From contig JADGNE010000003.1 in the NCBI GenBank assembly GCA_015234425.1, positions 1 through 64,000 on the forward strand: DNA of 64,000 bases, read 5' to 3'. Both the position numbers and the translations under genes were made by a program. The DNA is from Devosia sp. (GTDB lineage: Bacteria > Pseudomonadota > Alphaproteobacteria > Rhizobiales > Devosiaceae). The notes beneath the pieces are model-generated. The model was not told the origin of the DNA. It searched no databases and saw only the letters and a list, made by a program, of their open reading frames with translations. This document shows, piece by piece, positions 27,872 to 37,096 of this stretch (position 1 is the first letter of the stretch; every line of letters begins with the position of its first letter).

Positions 27872-28741
27872 ATGAACCAGCTCGGCACACTGGTCCCCCG
27901 GGACGATTACGACATTATCCGCGCCGCCATCCGCTACCTCAGCGAAACCGGGCCTGACGCCACCGATCTCGGCGCCTTTGCCCGCGCGATGGGCCTGAGT
28001 GAACGCCAGCTGACCGAGCTGTTTCGGCGCTGGTGCGGCCTCAGCCCAAAAAGCTTTGCCCAGGCGGTGGCGCTTGACCATGCAAAGTCCCTGCTGCGGG
28101 GACAGGCCAGCGTCCTCGACACCACCTATGAGGTGGGGCTCAGCTCAACCTCGCGGCTGCACGATCTCTTTGTCGCCTATGAAGCCATGCCACCGGGCGT
28201 GTTCCGCGCAGGCGGGGCAGGGCTCGACATGATCTGGGGCGTGGCCCCTTCACCCTTCGGCACGGCGGTGATGACGGCGACTGAATATGGTGTGTCGGGG
28301 CTGGGATTTGCCGATGCGGAGACGAGCGTCGATGAGGCGTTTGCCGATCTGGCTAATCGCTGGCCCAATGCCCGTTTCGTGCGGGACGATCTGAGCATCG
28401 CGCCTCTTGTGGCGCAGATCTTCGAGCCTGGGCGCTGGTCGGCGGAACAGCCGGTGCGGGTGGTGCTGATCGGCACGGATTTTGAGGTGCAGGTATGGGA
28501 CCGCCTGCTGAAAATCCCGATGGGGCAGGCGACCACCTATTCGAGTGTTGCCCAATCCATCGGAAGACCCAAAGCCTCTCGGGCCGTGGGTGCGGCGGTG
28601 GGCAAGAACCCGATCAGCTTCGTCGTGCCCTGCCACCGCGTGGTGGGGACCTCAGGCGCGCTGACCGGGTATCACTGGGGCGTACCGCGAAAGCGGGCAA
28701 TCCTGGGCTGGGAGGCCGGGGTGATTTCGGCGGCGCATTGA
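27872..28741 (+). CDS. Ada-like methylated-DNA-protein cysteine methyltransferase with AraC domain
   Basis: 289 residues. The N-terminal part (about 10-105) is an AraC-type double helix-turn-helix (LGAFARAMGLSERQLTELFRRWCGLSPKSFAQ). The C-terminal part is an O6-alkylguanine transferase with IPMGQATTYSSVAQSIGRPKASRAVG and the active-site PCHRVVG. The Ada N-terminal zinc domain that senses methyl-phosphotriesters is absent, so it repairs alkylated guanine and may regulate genes without that sensor. ATG 27872 follows GAGAGG; ATG 27857 is an alternative. Confidence 0.88.
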   Translation: MNQLGTLVPRDDYDIIRAAIRYLSETGPDATDLGAFARAMGLSERQLTELFRRWCGLSPKSFAQAVALDHAKSLLRGQASVLDTTYEVGLSSTSRLHDLFVAYEAMPPGVFRAGGAGLDMIWGVAPSPFGTAVMTATEYGVSGLGFADAETSVDEAFADLANRWPNARFVRDDLSIAPLVAQIFEPGRWSAEQPVRVVLIGTDFEVQVWDRLLKIPMGQATTYSSVAQSIGRPKASRAVGAAVGKNPISFVVPCHRVVGTSGALTGYHWGVPRKRAILGWEAGVISAAH

Positions 28742-28812
28742 TTTTTTGGGGCCAATGGCTCCCGTGCCATTCGCGTTAATTCGCGGGTTTGCCCTGCAGG
28801 ATGGCCTTCGCT

Positions 28813-28906
28813 GCCATTCGAGCGTAGCTCTCATGGCCTTCTCACCTCAAAACGCGCCACTGGCGCGTTTTGCCCTGCGGGACGGTTCGAAGTTTCACGT
28901 GAATCC
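28813..28906. repeat. 94-bp repeat ending in a parS-like site (copy 1)
   Basis: Begins GCCATTCGAGCGTAGCTCTC, includes the hairpin AAAACGCGCCACTGGCGCGTTTT, and ends in AGTTTCACGTGAATCC. A copy of exactly the same length lies at 62748-62841 and differs at only a few positions, with paired changes in the hairpin. The head is shared with the copies at 17565-17694. It lies within the 458-bp gap between the Ada-like gene and gpmA. Confidence 0.85.
28891..28906. other. parS-like site (13/16) at the end of the 94-bp repeat
   Basis: AGTTTCACGTGAATCC contains the 14-mer GTTTCACGTGAATC common to most sites in the window, with GAATC (GANTC) in the right arm. Confidence 0.45.
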
Positions 28907-28916
28907 TTGGGTGGGT

Positions 28917-29187
28917 ACCCTCACCTAGCCTCCCCCTGAATCAGGGGGAGGGACCGGCTGGTGGCTGTCGGGCCGCATGCCTTTCGAAGCCACCATTCTT
29001 TCTTCATCACCTGGCGTGTCCGGGTGATCCATACCGCCGCCAAGTGGATTGCCCGGACAAGCCGGGTGATGACGATGGAGGGGAGAACGTGGACAGGGCC
29101 AAAAGAGCGATGAGCGGCGCTCTGCCAGCGCAACGCACTCGATCGGTCCCTCCCCCTTTTTCAGGGGGAGGTTAGGAGGGGTGCCCC
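28917..29187. repeat. Inverted pair of GC-rich repeats upstream of the gpmA end
   Basis: Copy 1 (28917-28954) holds CCTCCCCCTGAATCAGGGGGAGG. Copy 2 (29146-29187) is in the opposite orientation with CCTCCCCCTTTTTCAGGGGGAGG. The sequence between them includes CGGGTGATCCATACCGCC and a stretch resembling one near 40.19 kb (CCGGACAAGCCGGGTGATGACGATG); I see no gene in it. Confidence 0.7.
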
Positions 29188-29199
29188 TCGGCAATTGCC

Positions 29200-29814
29200 T
29201 TAAAGCAGGACGCGCTCGACGAGTTTGCCGTCGGGGCCGATCTTGTAGACCGTAGGTTCGCCGGTGCCGATTTCGCGGGCGAGGATCTCGTCGGGGGTCA
29301 GGCCCTCGATGGCCATGACGAGCGCGCGCAGCGAGTTGCCGTGGGCGGCAACCAGCACGGTTTTACCGGCCTTGAGCTGCGGCACGATCTCGGCCTCGTA
29401 ATAGGGCAGGGTGCGCGCGGCAGTGTCCTTGAGGCTCTCACCACCTGGAGGCGGCACGTCGAAGGACCGGCGCCAGATCAGCACCTGCTCCTCACCCCAC
29501 TTCTTGCGCGCATCATCCTTGTTGAGACCCGAGAGGTCTCCATAGTCGCGTTCGTTGAGCGCGATATTGCGGGTGATGGTGACGTTGAGGATGCCCATTT
29601 CCTCGAGGATGAGGTCGAGCGTGTGCTGGGCGCGGCGGAGGGCCGAAGTGTAGAACAGGTCAGGCGCATAACCGCCGGCCTTGAGGGCCTGGCCGGTGGC
29701 GCGGGCTTCCCCCACACCCTTTTCGGTGAGGTTGGGATTGCGCCAACCGGTGAAAAGGTTTTCCAGATTCCATTCGCTCTGGCCGTGGCGGACGAGGATC
29801 AGCGTGCCGGTCAT
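29200..29814 (-). CDS. gpmA: 2,3-bisphosphoglycerate-dependent phosphoglycerate mutase
   Basis: 204 residues, the short alphaproteobacterial form. It interconverts 3- and 2-phosphoglycerate in glycolysis. [31 protein letters not shown] start carries the phosphohistidine RHG motif (residues 8-10), then [33 protein letters not shown] and the second His in [14 protein letters not shown]. Lies 15 bp downstream of dapB in the same direction, so the two are likely co-transcribed. Confidence 0.96.
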   Translation of the reverse strand: MTGTLILVRHGQSEWNLENLFTGWRNPNLTEKGVGEARATGQALKAGGYAPDLFYTSALRRAQHTLDLILEEMGILNVTITRNIALNERDYGDLSGLNKDDARKKWGEEQVLIWRRSFDVPPPGGESLKDTAARTLPYYEAEIVPQLKAGKTVLVAAHGNSLRALVMAIEGLTPDEILAREIGTGEPTVYKIGPDGKLVERVLL

Positions 29815-29829
29815 GTTGTTTTCTGTCCC

Positions 29830-30642
29830 TTAGTCGTTGAGGCCGAGCACATCGGCCATGGAATAAAGCCCCGCCTGCTGACGGGCGGCCCAGAGGGCAG
29901 CGCGAATGGCGCCATTGGCATAAATCGTGCGGTCCTGGGCGCGGTGGGTCAACTCGATGCGCTCCGAAGCGCCGGCGAGGATCACCATGTGATCACCGAT
30001 GACATTGCCGCCGCGCAGGGTGGCAAAGCCGATGGTACCGGCTTCGCGCGGGCCGGTGTGGCCATCACGGACACGGACCGAATTGTCCTTGAGGGAGATG
30101 CCGCGCCCCTTGGCAGCAGCTTCGCCCAGCATGAGGGCCGTACCCGAGGGGGCATCGACCTTGAGATTGTGGTGCATTTCGAGCACTTCGACATCATAGT
30201 CGGAGAGTGCGGCGGCGGCCTTTTCGACAAGCACCGCGAGCGCGACCATGCCCGGCGAGAAATTGCCCGACTTTACAATGCGTGCGCCGGCAGCGGCGGC
30301 ATCGACGATGGCGCTGACATCAGCCTCGGAGCAGCCTGTCGTGCCGATGATGTGCACCAGCCCGCGCTCGGCAGCCTTCTGCGCCAGGGCGACGCTGGCG
30401 GCAGGGGCGGTAAAATCAATGATGGCGTCGGCGCTGTCGAGGAGCGCGGAAATATCATCGCTGACGAGAACGCCGAGTTCTTCGAGACCGGCCAGGAGCC
30501 CCGCATCCTTGCCCAGGGCAGGAGCGCCGGGGCGATCGACCGCGCCCACAAGGACCATGTCGGGATGGGCGGCCACGGCCCTCAAATTGGCAGCGCCCAT
30601 GCGCCCGCCTGCGCCCGCAATAATGGTCCGCAATCCCGCCAT
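29830..30642 (-). CDS. dapB: 4-hydroxy-tetrahydrodipicolinate reductase
   Basis: 270 residues. It reduces the dihydrodipicolinate precursor with NAD(P)H in the lysine/diaminopimelate pathway. The N-terminal Rossmann fold has [17 protein letters not shown] (residues 6-22). [30 protein letters not shown] and [21 protein letters not shown] carry the catalytic His and Lys. ATG 30642 is chosen because AAGGAG lies eight bases upstream; an in-frame TTG at 30648 is too close to it. Lysine is needed here also for peptidoglycan. Confidence 0.96.
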   Translation of the reverse strand: MAGLRTIIAGAGGRMGAANLRAVAAHPDMVLVGAVDRPGAPALGKDAGLLAGLEELGVLVSDDISALLDSADAIIDFTAPAASVALAQKAAERGLVHIIGTTGCSEADVSAIVDAAAAGARIVKSGNFSPGMVALAVLVEKAAAALSDYDVEVLEMHHNLKVDAPSGTALMLGEAAAKGRGISLKDNSVRVRDGHTGPREAGTIGFATLRGGNVIGDHMVILAGASERIELTHRAQDRTIYANGAIRAALWAARQQAGLYSMADVLGLND

Positions 30643-30768
30643 AGCCAAATCTCCTTGCCGTCCGCCCCGCCTATAGCAGTGCCGCGCGCCGACGCCAACT
30701 GCGCGTCACAATCGACACAATTGGAAACAATGACTAGGCTGAGCCCGAAGCAGTCGAACGGAACCGGA

Positions 30769-31119
30769 ATGACCATCACGAATGCGCTGGCCAGTATCGC
30801 CGTAGAAAGCCTCAGCGAATCCCTTGTCTGGTATGAATATCTCTTCGGCCGGCCCGCCGACGCCCGGCCCATGGCCGATGTGGCCGAATGGAAATTGCCC
30901 GGCGGCAGCTGGGTGCATGTTGCCACCGATGCAGACCGGGCCGGCGCCAGCGTCGTCATGCTGATCGTCGATGACATTTCAGATGAACTGGGGCGTCTTG
31001 AGATCTTCGGCATCAAGCCGGTGGCCAAGGCGATCGGCGATTTTTTCAAGACCGCAAAACTGCGCGACCCCGACGGCAACCTCATCGTGCTGAGCCAGCC
31101 GCAGCCCGGGACCTATTAG
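30769..31119 (+). CDS. VOC family protein
   Basis: 116 residues, one glyoxalase-like domain: ALASIAVESLSESLVWYEYLFGRPADARPM at the start and LRDPDGNLIVLSQP at the end, where the Asp-Pro-Asp-Gly-Asn-Leu is the family's closing motif. Lacks a clear set of metal ligands. The start at 30769 gives the normal domain; the longer frame upstream is antisense to gpmA/dapB. Possibly an antibiotic- or metabolite-binding protein, but nothing specific can be said. A second VOC gene follows 71 bp later. Confidence 0.85.
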   Translation: MTITNALASIAVESLSESLVWYEYLFGRPADARPMADVAEWKLPGGSWVHVATDADRAGASVVMLIVDDISDELGRLEIFGIKPVAKAIGDFFKTAKLRDPDGNLIVLSQPQPGTY

Positions 31120-31190
31120 CCGGGCCTGTCGAAAAGCCCGAGGCTGGCCCGTCGCTCTCCTGTCAGGGACAATGATGAGGGAGACAGACA

Positions 31191-31583
31191 ATGAAGCCCG
31201 AGGTGAAGGTCAACATCAGCATAGACGTCGCGTCGCTCGAGAGCGGGCTGGCGTTCTATCAGGGCCTATTCGGCTTTGAGGAAGTGGCGCGACCGTTTCC
31301 GACCATGGCCATACTTGATGCGGGAACGACGAGCATCTGCGTCCATGAAAAGGCCGAGGGGTCGCAGAGCTCTGAGACGAGCAGCGACACCCGCCGCTAC
31401 GCGCGACACTGGACCCCGGTGCATCTCGATTTCCATGTCGATGCGCTGACGCCGTTTGTCGATCAGGTCACCGCGGCGGGCGGGGTGGTGGAGCGCCTTT
31501 TCCTTACCGAGGGACCGCGACCGGTGGCCTTCTGCGCCGATCCCTTCGGCAATGGCTTTTGCATCATCGCCCAGCGCCGCTAG
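31191..31583 (+). CDS. VOC family protein (glyoxalase/dioxygenase-like)
   Basis: 130 residues. The opening VNISIDVASLESGLAFYQGLFGFEEV and the closing VAFCADPFGNGFCIIAQR are typical of the VOC superfamily. The central loop (about 50-70) is acidic and Ser-rich. ATG 31191 has the good ribosome site GAGGGAGA. It follows another VOC gene on the same strand, so they may be an operon or an old duplication, though their sequences differ considerably. Function unknown. Confidence 0.85.
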   Translation: MKPEVKVNISIDVASLESGLAFYQGLFGFEEVARPFPTMAILDAGTTSICVHEKAEGSQSSETSSDTRRYARHWTPVHLDFHVDALTPFVDQVTAAGGVVERLFLTEGPRPVAFCADPFGNGFCIIAQRR

Positions 31584-31633
31584 CGCGCCGGACTCGGATA
31601 TTCGTTCTCTCCTCGGAGAGCGCAGTGCCGATG

Positions 31634-32584
31634 CTACACCCGGCGCAGGCTCACATTGGAAATGAGATGGTCTGCGCCCTTCTTGAGGATCAGGTCGGCG
31701 CGACCTTTGGTGGGCAGGATATTTTCAACCAGATTGGGCAGGTTGATGGTGCGCCAGACTTCCCGACCCAGCGCGCCGGCCGCAGTTTCGCTCATCGAAG
31801 CGAAGTGGCGGAAGAACGAGTTCGGATCCTGGAAGGCGGTTTCGCGCAGGCGGAAGAACCGCTCCATGAACCAGGCTTCGAGATCATGCGTCTCGGCGTC
31901 GATATAGATCGAGAAATCGATGAAATCCGAAGCGAAGAGGATCGGGTTTCCGGTCTTGGGCAATTCGCCCGGCTGGAGGATGTTGAGACCCTCGACGATG
32001 AGGATGTCGGGACGGCCGATGACCACTTCCTTGCCCTCGACCACGTCATAGACGAGGTGGGAGTAGACAGGGACAGCGACCTTTTCCTTGCCGGATTTGA
32101 TATCGGCGAGGAAGTTCACAAAGCGGGAGCGATCGTAGCTTTCCGGAAAGCCCTTGCGGTCCATCAGATTGCGGCGCTTGAGCTCGGCATTGGGATAGAG
32201 AAAGCCGTCGGTGGTAACGAGATCGACACGCGGGCTCGATGGCCAGCGCGAGAGCAGGGCCTGCAGGATACGGGCGGTGGTGGATTTTCCCACCGCAACC
32301 GAGCCGGCGACCCCAATGATGAAGGGCACCTTGTGGTCGGGCTTCTTGAGGAAGCGCGAGGCCACATTATGGAGGTCCTGAATGGCCTCAACGTAATGAG
32401 AGAGCAGCCGGGTCAGCGGCAGGTAGACTTCTTCGGCTTCTTCGAGCGAGATCGGGTCATTGAGACCGCGCAGCTTGTCGATATCGCTCTGGGCCAGCGT
32501 CATGGGCTGGCCGTTGCGCAGCTGGCTCCACTCGGCAATGGTGAAATGGTGGTAGGGATCAAGCGCTGGGGAACGGCGGGCCAT
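31634..32584 (-). CDS. coaA: Pantothenate kinase, type I
   Basis: 316 residues, the prokaryotic type I PanK, first committed step of coenzyme A synthesis. P-loop IIGVAGSVAVGKSTTARIL (about 88-106), VDLVTTDGFLYPNAELKRR, FPESYDRSRFVNFL and the IVEGLNILQ strand are all present, followed by HFASMSETAAG, part of the lid. Its start overlaps the hisE stop by one base (TGATG), so it is translationally coupled to the end of the his operon, a conserved arrangement in Hyphomicrobiales. Confidence 0.97.
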   Translation of the reverse strand: MARRSPALDPYHHFTIAEWSQLRNGQPMTLAQSDIDKLRGLNDPISLEEAEEVYLPLTRLLSHYVEAIQDLHNVASRFLKKPDHKVPFIIGVAGSVAVGKSTTARILQALLSRWPSSPRVDLVTTDGFLYPNAELKRRNLMDRKGFPESYDRSRFVNFLADIKSGKEKVAVPVYSHLVYDVVEGKEVVIGRPDILIVEGLNILQPGELPKTGNPILFASDFIDFSIYIDAETHDLEAWFMERFFRLRETAFQDPNSFFRHFASMSETAAGALGREVWRTINLPNLVENILPTKGRADLILKKGADHLISNVSLRRV

Positions 32585-32898
32585 CAGCTTTCCTTCCGCG
32601 CGGCTTTTTCGGCGAGGCCGGACTGGGCCGTGCGCATGTCGAGTTCCTGCATCACCTCGGCCAGCGGCACGCCAGAGGCGCGCAGCACGACAAGCAGGTG
32701 ATAGAGCACATCGGCGCTTTCCTTGACCAGCTCGGCACGGTCGCCGGTCACGGCGGCAATCACTGCCTCGGTGGCTTCCTCGCCCAGCTTCTGGCTGGCC
32801 TTGTTGATGCCGCGGGCAATGAGTTTTGCCGTATAGCTTTCCTCAGGCGAAGCAGCAGCGCGCAACGCAACGCGCTGTTCCAGTTCTTCCAAAGTCAT
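32584..32898 (-). CDS. hisE: Phosphoribosyl-ATP pyrophosphatase
   Basis: 104 residues of the MazG-like alpha-helical fold. It removes pyrophosphate from phosphoribosyl-ATP, step two of histidine synthesis. [26 protein letters not shown] and [17 protein letters not shown] hold the E-x2-E and E-x2-D metal residues. ATG 32898 follows a GGAGAGG in the 110-bp gap after hisF; extra upstream in-frame residues have no support. Stops within the coaA start. Confidence 0.96.
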   Translation of the reverse strand: MTLEELEQRVALRAAASPEESYTAKLIARGINKASQKLGEEATEAVIAAVTGDRAELVKESADVLYHLLVVLRASGVPLAEVMQELDMRTAQSGLAEKAARKES

Positions 32899-33008
32899 TC
32901 GGAGAGGTCTCCTCACCCACCGCCTGAGGTGGCTTAAAACACGGAATGCTGCCGGACGTCACCATGGAATGGTGCCTGATGTCACCAGCAACCTTGGTCT
33001 GACGCCGT

Positions 33009-33797
33009 TTACGCCCGGGGCGCCGGGGCGTCCATGCGCATGTCGATGCCATGCTCGATCATGTAGCGCTTGGCCTCGGGAATGGTGAAAGTGCCGAAGT
33101 GGAAGATCGAAGCCGCGAGCACGGCGCTGGCGTGTCCTTCGGTAACGCCGTCCACGAGGTGCTGCAGCGTGCCGACGCCGCCCGAGGCGATAACCGGCAC
33201 TTCCACGCTGTCCGCAATGGCACGGGTCAGCTTGAGGTCGAAGCCGGATTTGGTGCCGTCGCGGTCCATCGAGGTGACGAGCAGTTCGCCCGCGCCGCGC
33301 TCAACCATGCGGTGGGCGAATCCCACGGCATCAATGCCGGTCGGCTTGCGGCCGCCATGGGTAAAGATTTCCCACCCCTCGCCACCATCGCTGCGCTGCT
33401 TGGCATCGACCGAGACGACAATGCACTGATTGCCGAACTTGTCGGCGGCGCGGGCGATGAAATCGGGGTCGTTCACGGCAGCCGAATTGATCGCCACCTT
33501 GTCGGCGCCGGCCAGCAAGAGCTTGCGGATATCTTCAACCGAGCGCACACCGCCACCGACCGTGACGGGCATGAAGCAATGTTCGGCGGTGCGGGCGACG
33601 ACGTCGAAAATCGTGTCGCGGCCTTCGTGGCTGGCGGCGATGTCGAGGAAGGTCAGCTCGTCGGCCCCGGCCGCGTCATAGGCCATGGCCGCTTCCACGG
33701 GATCACCGGCATCGACGAGATCGACGAATTGCACGCCCTTGACCACGCGGCCGCCGGCGACATCGAGGCAGGGGATGATGCGGGTTTTCAGTGTCAT
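33009..33797 (-). CDS. hisF: Imidazole glycerol phosphate synthase subunit HisF
   Basis: 262 residues, a TIM barrel. It cyclises PRFAR with ammonia from His[16 protein letters not shown] (residues 7-21) has the catalytic Asp; [17 protein letters not shown] and [13 protein letters not shown] phosphate loop, then [17 protein letters not shown] near the C-terminus with the second catalytic Asp earlier in [14 protein letters not shown]. Its start overlaps the preceding small membrane gene by four bases (ATGA). Confidence 0.97.
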   Translation of the reverse strand: MTLKTRIIPCLDVAGGRVVKGVQFVDLVDAGDPVEAAMAYDAAGADELTFLDIAASHEGRDTIFDVVARTAEHCFMPVTVGGGVRSVEDIRKLLLAGADKVAINSAAVNDPDFIARAADKFGNQCIVVSVDAKQRSDGGEGWEIFTHGGRKPTGIDAVGFAHRMVERGAGELLVTSMDRDGTKSGFDLKLTRAIADSVEVPVIASGGVGTLQHLVDGVTEGHASAVLAASIFHFGTFTIPEAKRYMIEHGIDMRMDAPAPRA

Positions 33798-34114
33798 GAG
33801 GAAACCTTCGAAGACCGCCGCCAGGCGATGAAATGAATGATGAGAATGACGAGCAGGACGAGGAGGGCGCCGCCCGCCAATGGCAGGGTCGCCAGCAGCA
33901 ACCAGGCCAGCACGAAGAGCGCATAGAGCATGCCTCCCCAGTCGCTGCCGCCGACCATGCAGACATGGACCGTGCCCTCATTGAGCGTACAGCCGTTGAG
34001 ATTGGCAACAGTGTCGGCAAAGACCACGCCGAAGAGCGGCAGCAGGCCAATGACGATAATGAGAATGGCGAGGACGATATAGACCCGCCAGGGGAATTTT
34101 GGAGCGTCCGTCAT
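33794..34114 (-). CDS. Small membrane protein inside the his operon (1)
   Basis: 106 residues with two strong membrane helices (about 12-34 and 64-92) and a short extracytoplasmic loop holding two cysteines (NGCTLNEG and HVCMVGG) that could form a disulfide. It ends in a basic cytoplasmic tail. No family recognised. It overlaps the next gene (hisF) and the previous small gene by four bases each, so it is embedded in the transcript and probably translated by coupling. Its presence between hisA and hisF is not the usual arrangement. Confidence 0.75.
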   Translation of the reverse strand: MTDAPKFPWRVYIVLAILIIVIGLLPLFGVVFADTVANLNGCTLNEGTVHVCMVGGSDWGGMLYALFVLAWLLLATLPLAGGALLVLLVILIIHFIAWRRSSKVSS

Positions 34115-34389
34115 ATCCGACCCTTCCCTCTGCGCCGGCGCCAGACCAGGAGATGGATGGCAAGGGCCGCGAACCAGCCAAGCAGCGCCATGCCGCCGAG
34201 CGCGAAAGGGCTCAATATCAGCCAGCCGAGAACGCCCCAGCTGGCCATGAGTTCGGTGAGGGTCATCGGCGCGCCGCCAGGGCCGGGGCCGGCAAAGACG
34301 AGAGCGATCACTGGAGACAAGGTGAAGACAAGGATCACCACAAGGGCGATCCCGTAGCCCAGCCAGGGAAATCCCCGCGGGCCGGCCAT
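34111..34389 (-). CDS. Small membrane protein inside the his operon (2)
   Basis: 92 residues with two membrane helices (about 9-34 and 49-80) and a basic tail RRRRGKGR. The layout parallels the next gene, so the two may be paralogous or act as a pair, but I see no strong sequence similarity beyond hydrophobicity. It starts 2 bp after the hisA stop and overlaps its neighbour by four bases. Function unknown. Confidence 0.75.
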   Translation of the reverse strand: MAGPRGFPWLGYGIALVVILVFTLSPVIALVFAGPGPGGAPMTLTELMASWGVLGWLILSPFALGGMALLGWFAALAIHLLVWRRRRGKGRI

Positions 34390-34391
34390 GG

Positions 34392-35123
34392 TCAGGCCGA
34401 CGCCTTCAGAAGCGCGAGTGCTTCACGTGAATCAATGCGCCCGTCATAGAGCGCACGGCCGGAGATCGCGCCTTCGAGCACGGCCGCATCGGGCTGGGTC
34501 AGCCGTTCGATATCGGCCATGGAGGCGAGACCGCCCGACGCGATCACCGGGATGGAGGTGGCGCGGGCCAGCTCAAGGGTCGAGTCCCAATTGATGCCAG
34601 CGAGCACGCCGTCGCGATCAATGTCAGTGTAGATGATGGCCGCAACCCCGGCGCCTTCAAAGCGCTTGGCGAGTTCGATGACGCTGAGCTCGGAGGTTTC
34701 GGCCCAGCCTTCCACCGCCACCATGCCCTTTCGCGCGTCGATGCCGACGGCGACCTGGCCAGGCCACTTTTGGGCCGCTTCCTTCACCAGCGCCGGATCG
34801 CGCACGGCGACCGTCCCGAGGATGACGCGGGCCAGACCCTTGTCGAGCCAGGCTTCGATATGGCCGAGATTGCGAATGCCGCCGCCCAACTGGACGGGGA
34901 ATTTCACGGTTTTGAGAATCTCTTCGACCGCGCCGCCATTGACGCTCTCGCCGGCAAAGGCGCCGTTGAGGTCGACGACGTGGAGATATTCAAAGCCCTG
35001 GTCCTCGAAGGATTTTGCCTGGGCGGCGGGATCGTCGTTGAAGACGGTCGCCTGGTTCATGTCGCCCAGTTTCAGGCGCACGCACTGGCCGTCCTTGAGG
35101 TCGATGGCGGGGAAAAGGATCAT
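34392..35123 (-). CDS. hisA: Phosphoribosylformimino-5-aminoimidazole carboxamide ribotide isomerase
   Basis: 243 residues, the TIM-barrel isomerase of histidine synthesis. [17 protein letters not shown] has the catalytic Asp at residue 8; [20 protein letters not shown] and [16 protein letters not shown] carry the phosphate loop and the second Asp; [13 protein letters not shown] follows. ATG 35123 is the conserved start. A parS-like site lies near its 3' end (34419-34434). Separated from hisH by a 175-bp gap with repeats. Confidence 0.97.
   Translation of the reverse strand: MILFPAIDLKDGQCVRLKLGDMNQATVFNDDPAAQAKSFEDQGFEYLHVVDLNGAFAGESVNGGAVEEILKTVKFPVQLGGGIRNLGHIEAWLDKGLARVILGTVAVRDPALVKEAAQKWPGQVAVGIDARKGMVAVEGWAETSELSVIELAKRFEGAGVAAIIYTDIDRDGVLAGINWDSTLELARATSIPVIASGGLASMADIERLTQPDAAVLEGAISGRALYDGRIDSREALALLKASA
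34419..34434. other. parS-like site (14/16) inside hisA
   Basis: TGCTTCACGTGAATCA matches the consensus at 14 of 16 positions, with GAATC (GANTC) in the right arm. It is in coding sequence. Confidence 0.35.
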
Positions 35124-35138
35124 TGGTTGAACTCCGGT

Positions 35139-35281
35139 ACTCCCCTCTGCCCTTGAGGGAGAGGGTGGATCGCGCAAGGCGCGAGACGGGTGAGGGGTAT
35201 GGCGCCGCAAGCTTTGACTTGAAGGAAGGCCCCCCTCATCCGCCCCTTCGGGGCACCTTCTCCCTCGAGGGGAGAAGGGGA
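35139..35281. repeat. Two intergenic repeats between hisA and hisH
   Basis: The first (35139-35200) has CCCTTGAGGGAGAGGGTGG and GGCGCGAGACGGGTGAGGGG. The second (35233-35281) has CTCATCCGCCCCTTCGGGGC and CTTCTCCCTCGAGGGGAGAAG. The same pair occurs inverted near 40.3 kb. These interrupt the his operon; I see no gene in the 175-bp gap. Confidence 0.75.
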
Positions 35282-35298
35282 GACCGCGCTCAACAGGT

Positions 35299-35952
35299 TC
35301 AAGGCGTCCACCCCAGGAAATTTTCGATCAGCTTCAAGCCCAGGGCCTGGCTCTTTTCGGGGTGAAACTGGGCGCCGAAAATATTGTCGCGACCGACGCA
35401 GGCGGTGACACTGCCGCCATATTGGGTGGTGGCAAACAGCGTGTCCGGGCTCTCGGTGACCATGTGGTAGGAGTGCACGAAATAGGCGTGCAGCCCGTTT
35501 TCCCCGTCGGGGATATTGGCGAGCAGGGCATGGGGGCGGACAATCGAAATCGTGTTCCAGCCCATATGCGGGATTTTCAGGTTCGGGTCTGACGGCGTGA
35601 TCTTTTCGACCGCGCCGGGGATCCAACCGAGACCGGCCGTCACAGTCTTTTCGCGGCCTTCGCTGGCGAGCAATTGCATGCCGACGCAGACGCCGAGGAA
35701 AGGCGTGCCATTGTTGAGGACGCGCTCTTCCAGCGCCTCGACCATACCCGGCACGGCATCGAGCCCGGCCTTGCAGTCGGCATAGGCGCCGACGCCGGGG
35801 AGCATGATGCGATCGGCGCAGCGGACGATCTCCGGGTCAGCGGTGACGATGATCTCGGGACCATTGGTCAGAGAGCCAGCAACCCGCTCAAAGGCATTGG
35901 CGGCCGAGCGCAGATTGCCCGCGCCATAATCGATAATGGCGACAGAACTCAT
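35299..35952 (-). CDS. hisH: Imidazole glycerol phosphate synthase subunit HisH
   Basis: 217 residues, the glutaminase partner of HisF. It supplies ammonia from glutamine. The class I amidotransferase triad is complete: Cys in [15 protein letters not shown] (near residue 87), and His and Glu in [15 protein letters not shown] (near residue 199). ATG 35952 overlaps the upstream DUF2628 gene by four bases. Confidence 0.97.
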   Translation of the reverse strand: MSSVAIIDYGAGNLRSAANAFERVAGSLTNGPEIIVTADPEIVRCADRIMLPGVGAYADCKAGLDAVPGMVEALEERVLNNGTPFLGVCVGMQLLASEGREKTVTAGLGWIPGAVEKITPSDPNLKIPHMGWNTISIVRPHALLANIPDGENGLHAYFVHSYHMVTESPDTLFATTQYGGSVTACVGRDNIFGAQFHPEKSQALGLKLIENFLGWTP

Positions 35953-36305
35953 GGGCGTTTCTCCAGAACGGCGAGGCGGGCAAGATCTTCATTGGCCGCA
36001 AAAGAATGGCCGATGGCAGTGTGGCCACGGCGCTTGAGCGCGCGGAGTTGCGCGCCCGGGGCGGCAAAACCGAACGCGACAGCGACCAGCAGATAGAGCC
36101 AGAACCCGGCATCGCTGCCCAAAAAGCGCGTCGTCAGAACAGTAGCGCCAAGGCCAATGACAAAAAGTCCGAGCATGTCCCAATGGCGATGGGTCAGCGC
36201 ATGGACCGGCGGCAGCAGAGCGGCGAACAGCGAAAACCGCTCCGGCACGGCTACCGGCAGGGCGGTGGGATCATCCACGGATTGGTAGAGGGCAAAAAGG
36301 GTCAC
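35949..36305 (-). CDS. DUF2628 family membrane protein
   Basis: 118 residues. Two or three membrane helices (about 46-61 and 67-85) and a basic C-terminal part (RALKRRGH). By memory this matches DUF2628, often found next to hisB and hisH in Hyphomicrobiales. Function unknown. It overlaps hisH by four bases, so it is translated within the his operon. Confidence 0.75.
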   Translation of the reverse strand: MTLFALYQSVDDPTALPVAVPERFSLFAALLPPVHALTHRHWDMLGLFVIGLGATVLTTRFLGSDAGFWLYLLVAVAFGFAAPGAQLRALKRRGHTAIGHSFAANEDLARLAVLEKRP

Positions 36306-36374
36306 CTTGGGCCTCCCACGAGGGAATAGGGTCCCCTTAGTGCAAAACGCCGAATGGGGAAAGGGCAGGAGTGC

Positions 36375-36962
36375 CTAGAGCGTCCCCTTGGTGCTTGGCA
36401 CGCGGTCGGCCTGGCGGGGGTCGATCTCAAGCGCATCGCGCAGGGCCCGGGCAACCGCCTTGAACATCGACTCGGCCAGATGATGGTTGTTGTCGAAGTA
36501 GAAGTTTTCGATGTGGAGCGTGATCCCGGCGTTCATGGCAAAGGCCTGGAAGAACTCCTGGAAGAGCTCGGTGTCGATCTCGCCGATCTTGTCCCGGGAG
36601 AACTCGGCCTTGAAGACGAGGAAGGGACGGCCCGACACGTCGAGCGCGGCGCGGGTCAGGGTGCCATCCATCGGCAGGTCGCAGGAGGCGTAGCGCCGGA
36701 TGCCCTTCTTGTCGCCGATCGCGTCTCTGACGGCCTGGCCCAGGGCAATGCCGACATCTTCCACCGCGTGGTGAAAATCGATGTGGAGGTCGCCCTTGCA
36801 GGTGACGTCCATGTCGATCAGCGAGTGGCGCGAGAGCTGGTCGAGCATATGGTCGAAGAAACCAACGCCGGTGTTCATGGCATGAGTGCCGGTGCCATCA
36901 AGATTGATCGAAACGGAAATCTCGGTCTCGTTGGTCTTGCGGGCAATGGTCGCTGTGCGCAT
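36375..36962 (-). CDS. hisB: Imidazoleglycerol-phosphate dehydratase
   Basis: 195 residues, the single-function form. It dehydrates imidazole glycerol phosphate. Metal-binding motifs: [16 protein letters not shown] (near 33-48), [20 protein letters not shown] (about 57-76) and [25 protein letters not shown] (about 150-174). ATG 36962 follows GGAGGA; a longer frame is not supported. First gene of the leftward his operon; divergent from the secreted protein gene at 37097, with 134 bp between them. Confidence 0.97.
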   Translation of the reverse strand: MRTATIARKTNETEISVSINLDGTGTHAMNTGVGFFDHMLDQLSRHSLIDMDVTCKGDLHIDFHHAVEDVGIALGQAVRDAIGDKKGIRRYASCDLPMDGTLTRAALDVSGRPFLVFKAEFSRDKIGEIDTELFQEFFQAFAMNAGITLHIENFYFDNNHHLAESMFKAVARALRDALEIDPRQADRVPSTKGTL

Positions 36963-37096
36963 GAGGTCCTCCGGCGTTGAGCGGCTGAGTAGCAGACTTG
37001 CAGCCTGGCATAAAGATGGCGATGCCATTGTCTGTCCCGAGACGGCCACATTAGTCGATGAGCATCGGCGGCATTGCCCCTCATCGGATTGTTTTC

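Noticed and set aside
29341-30766. Long N-terminal extension of the VOC gene at 30769
   Set aside because: The frame is antisense to gpmA and dapB and only the last 116 residues show the VOC fold.
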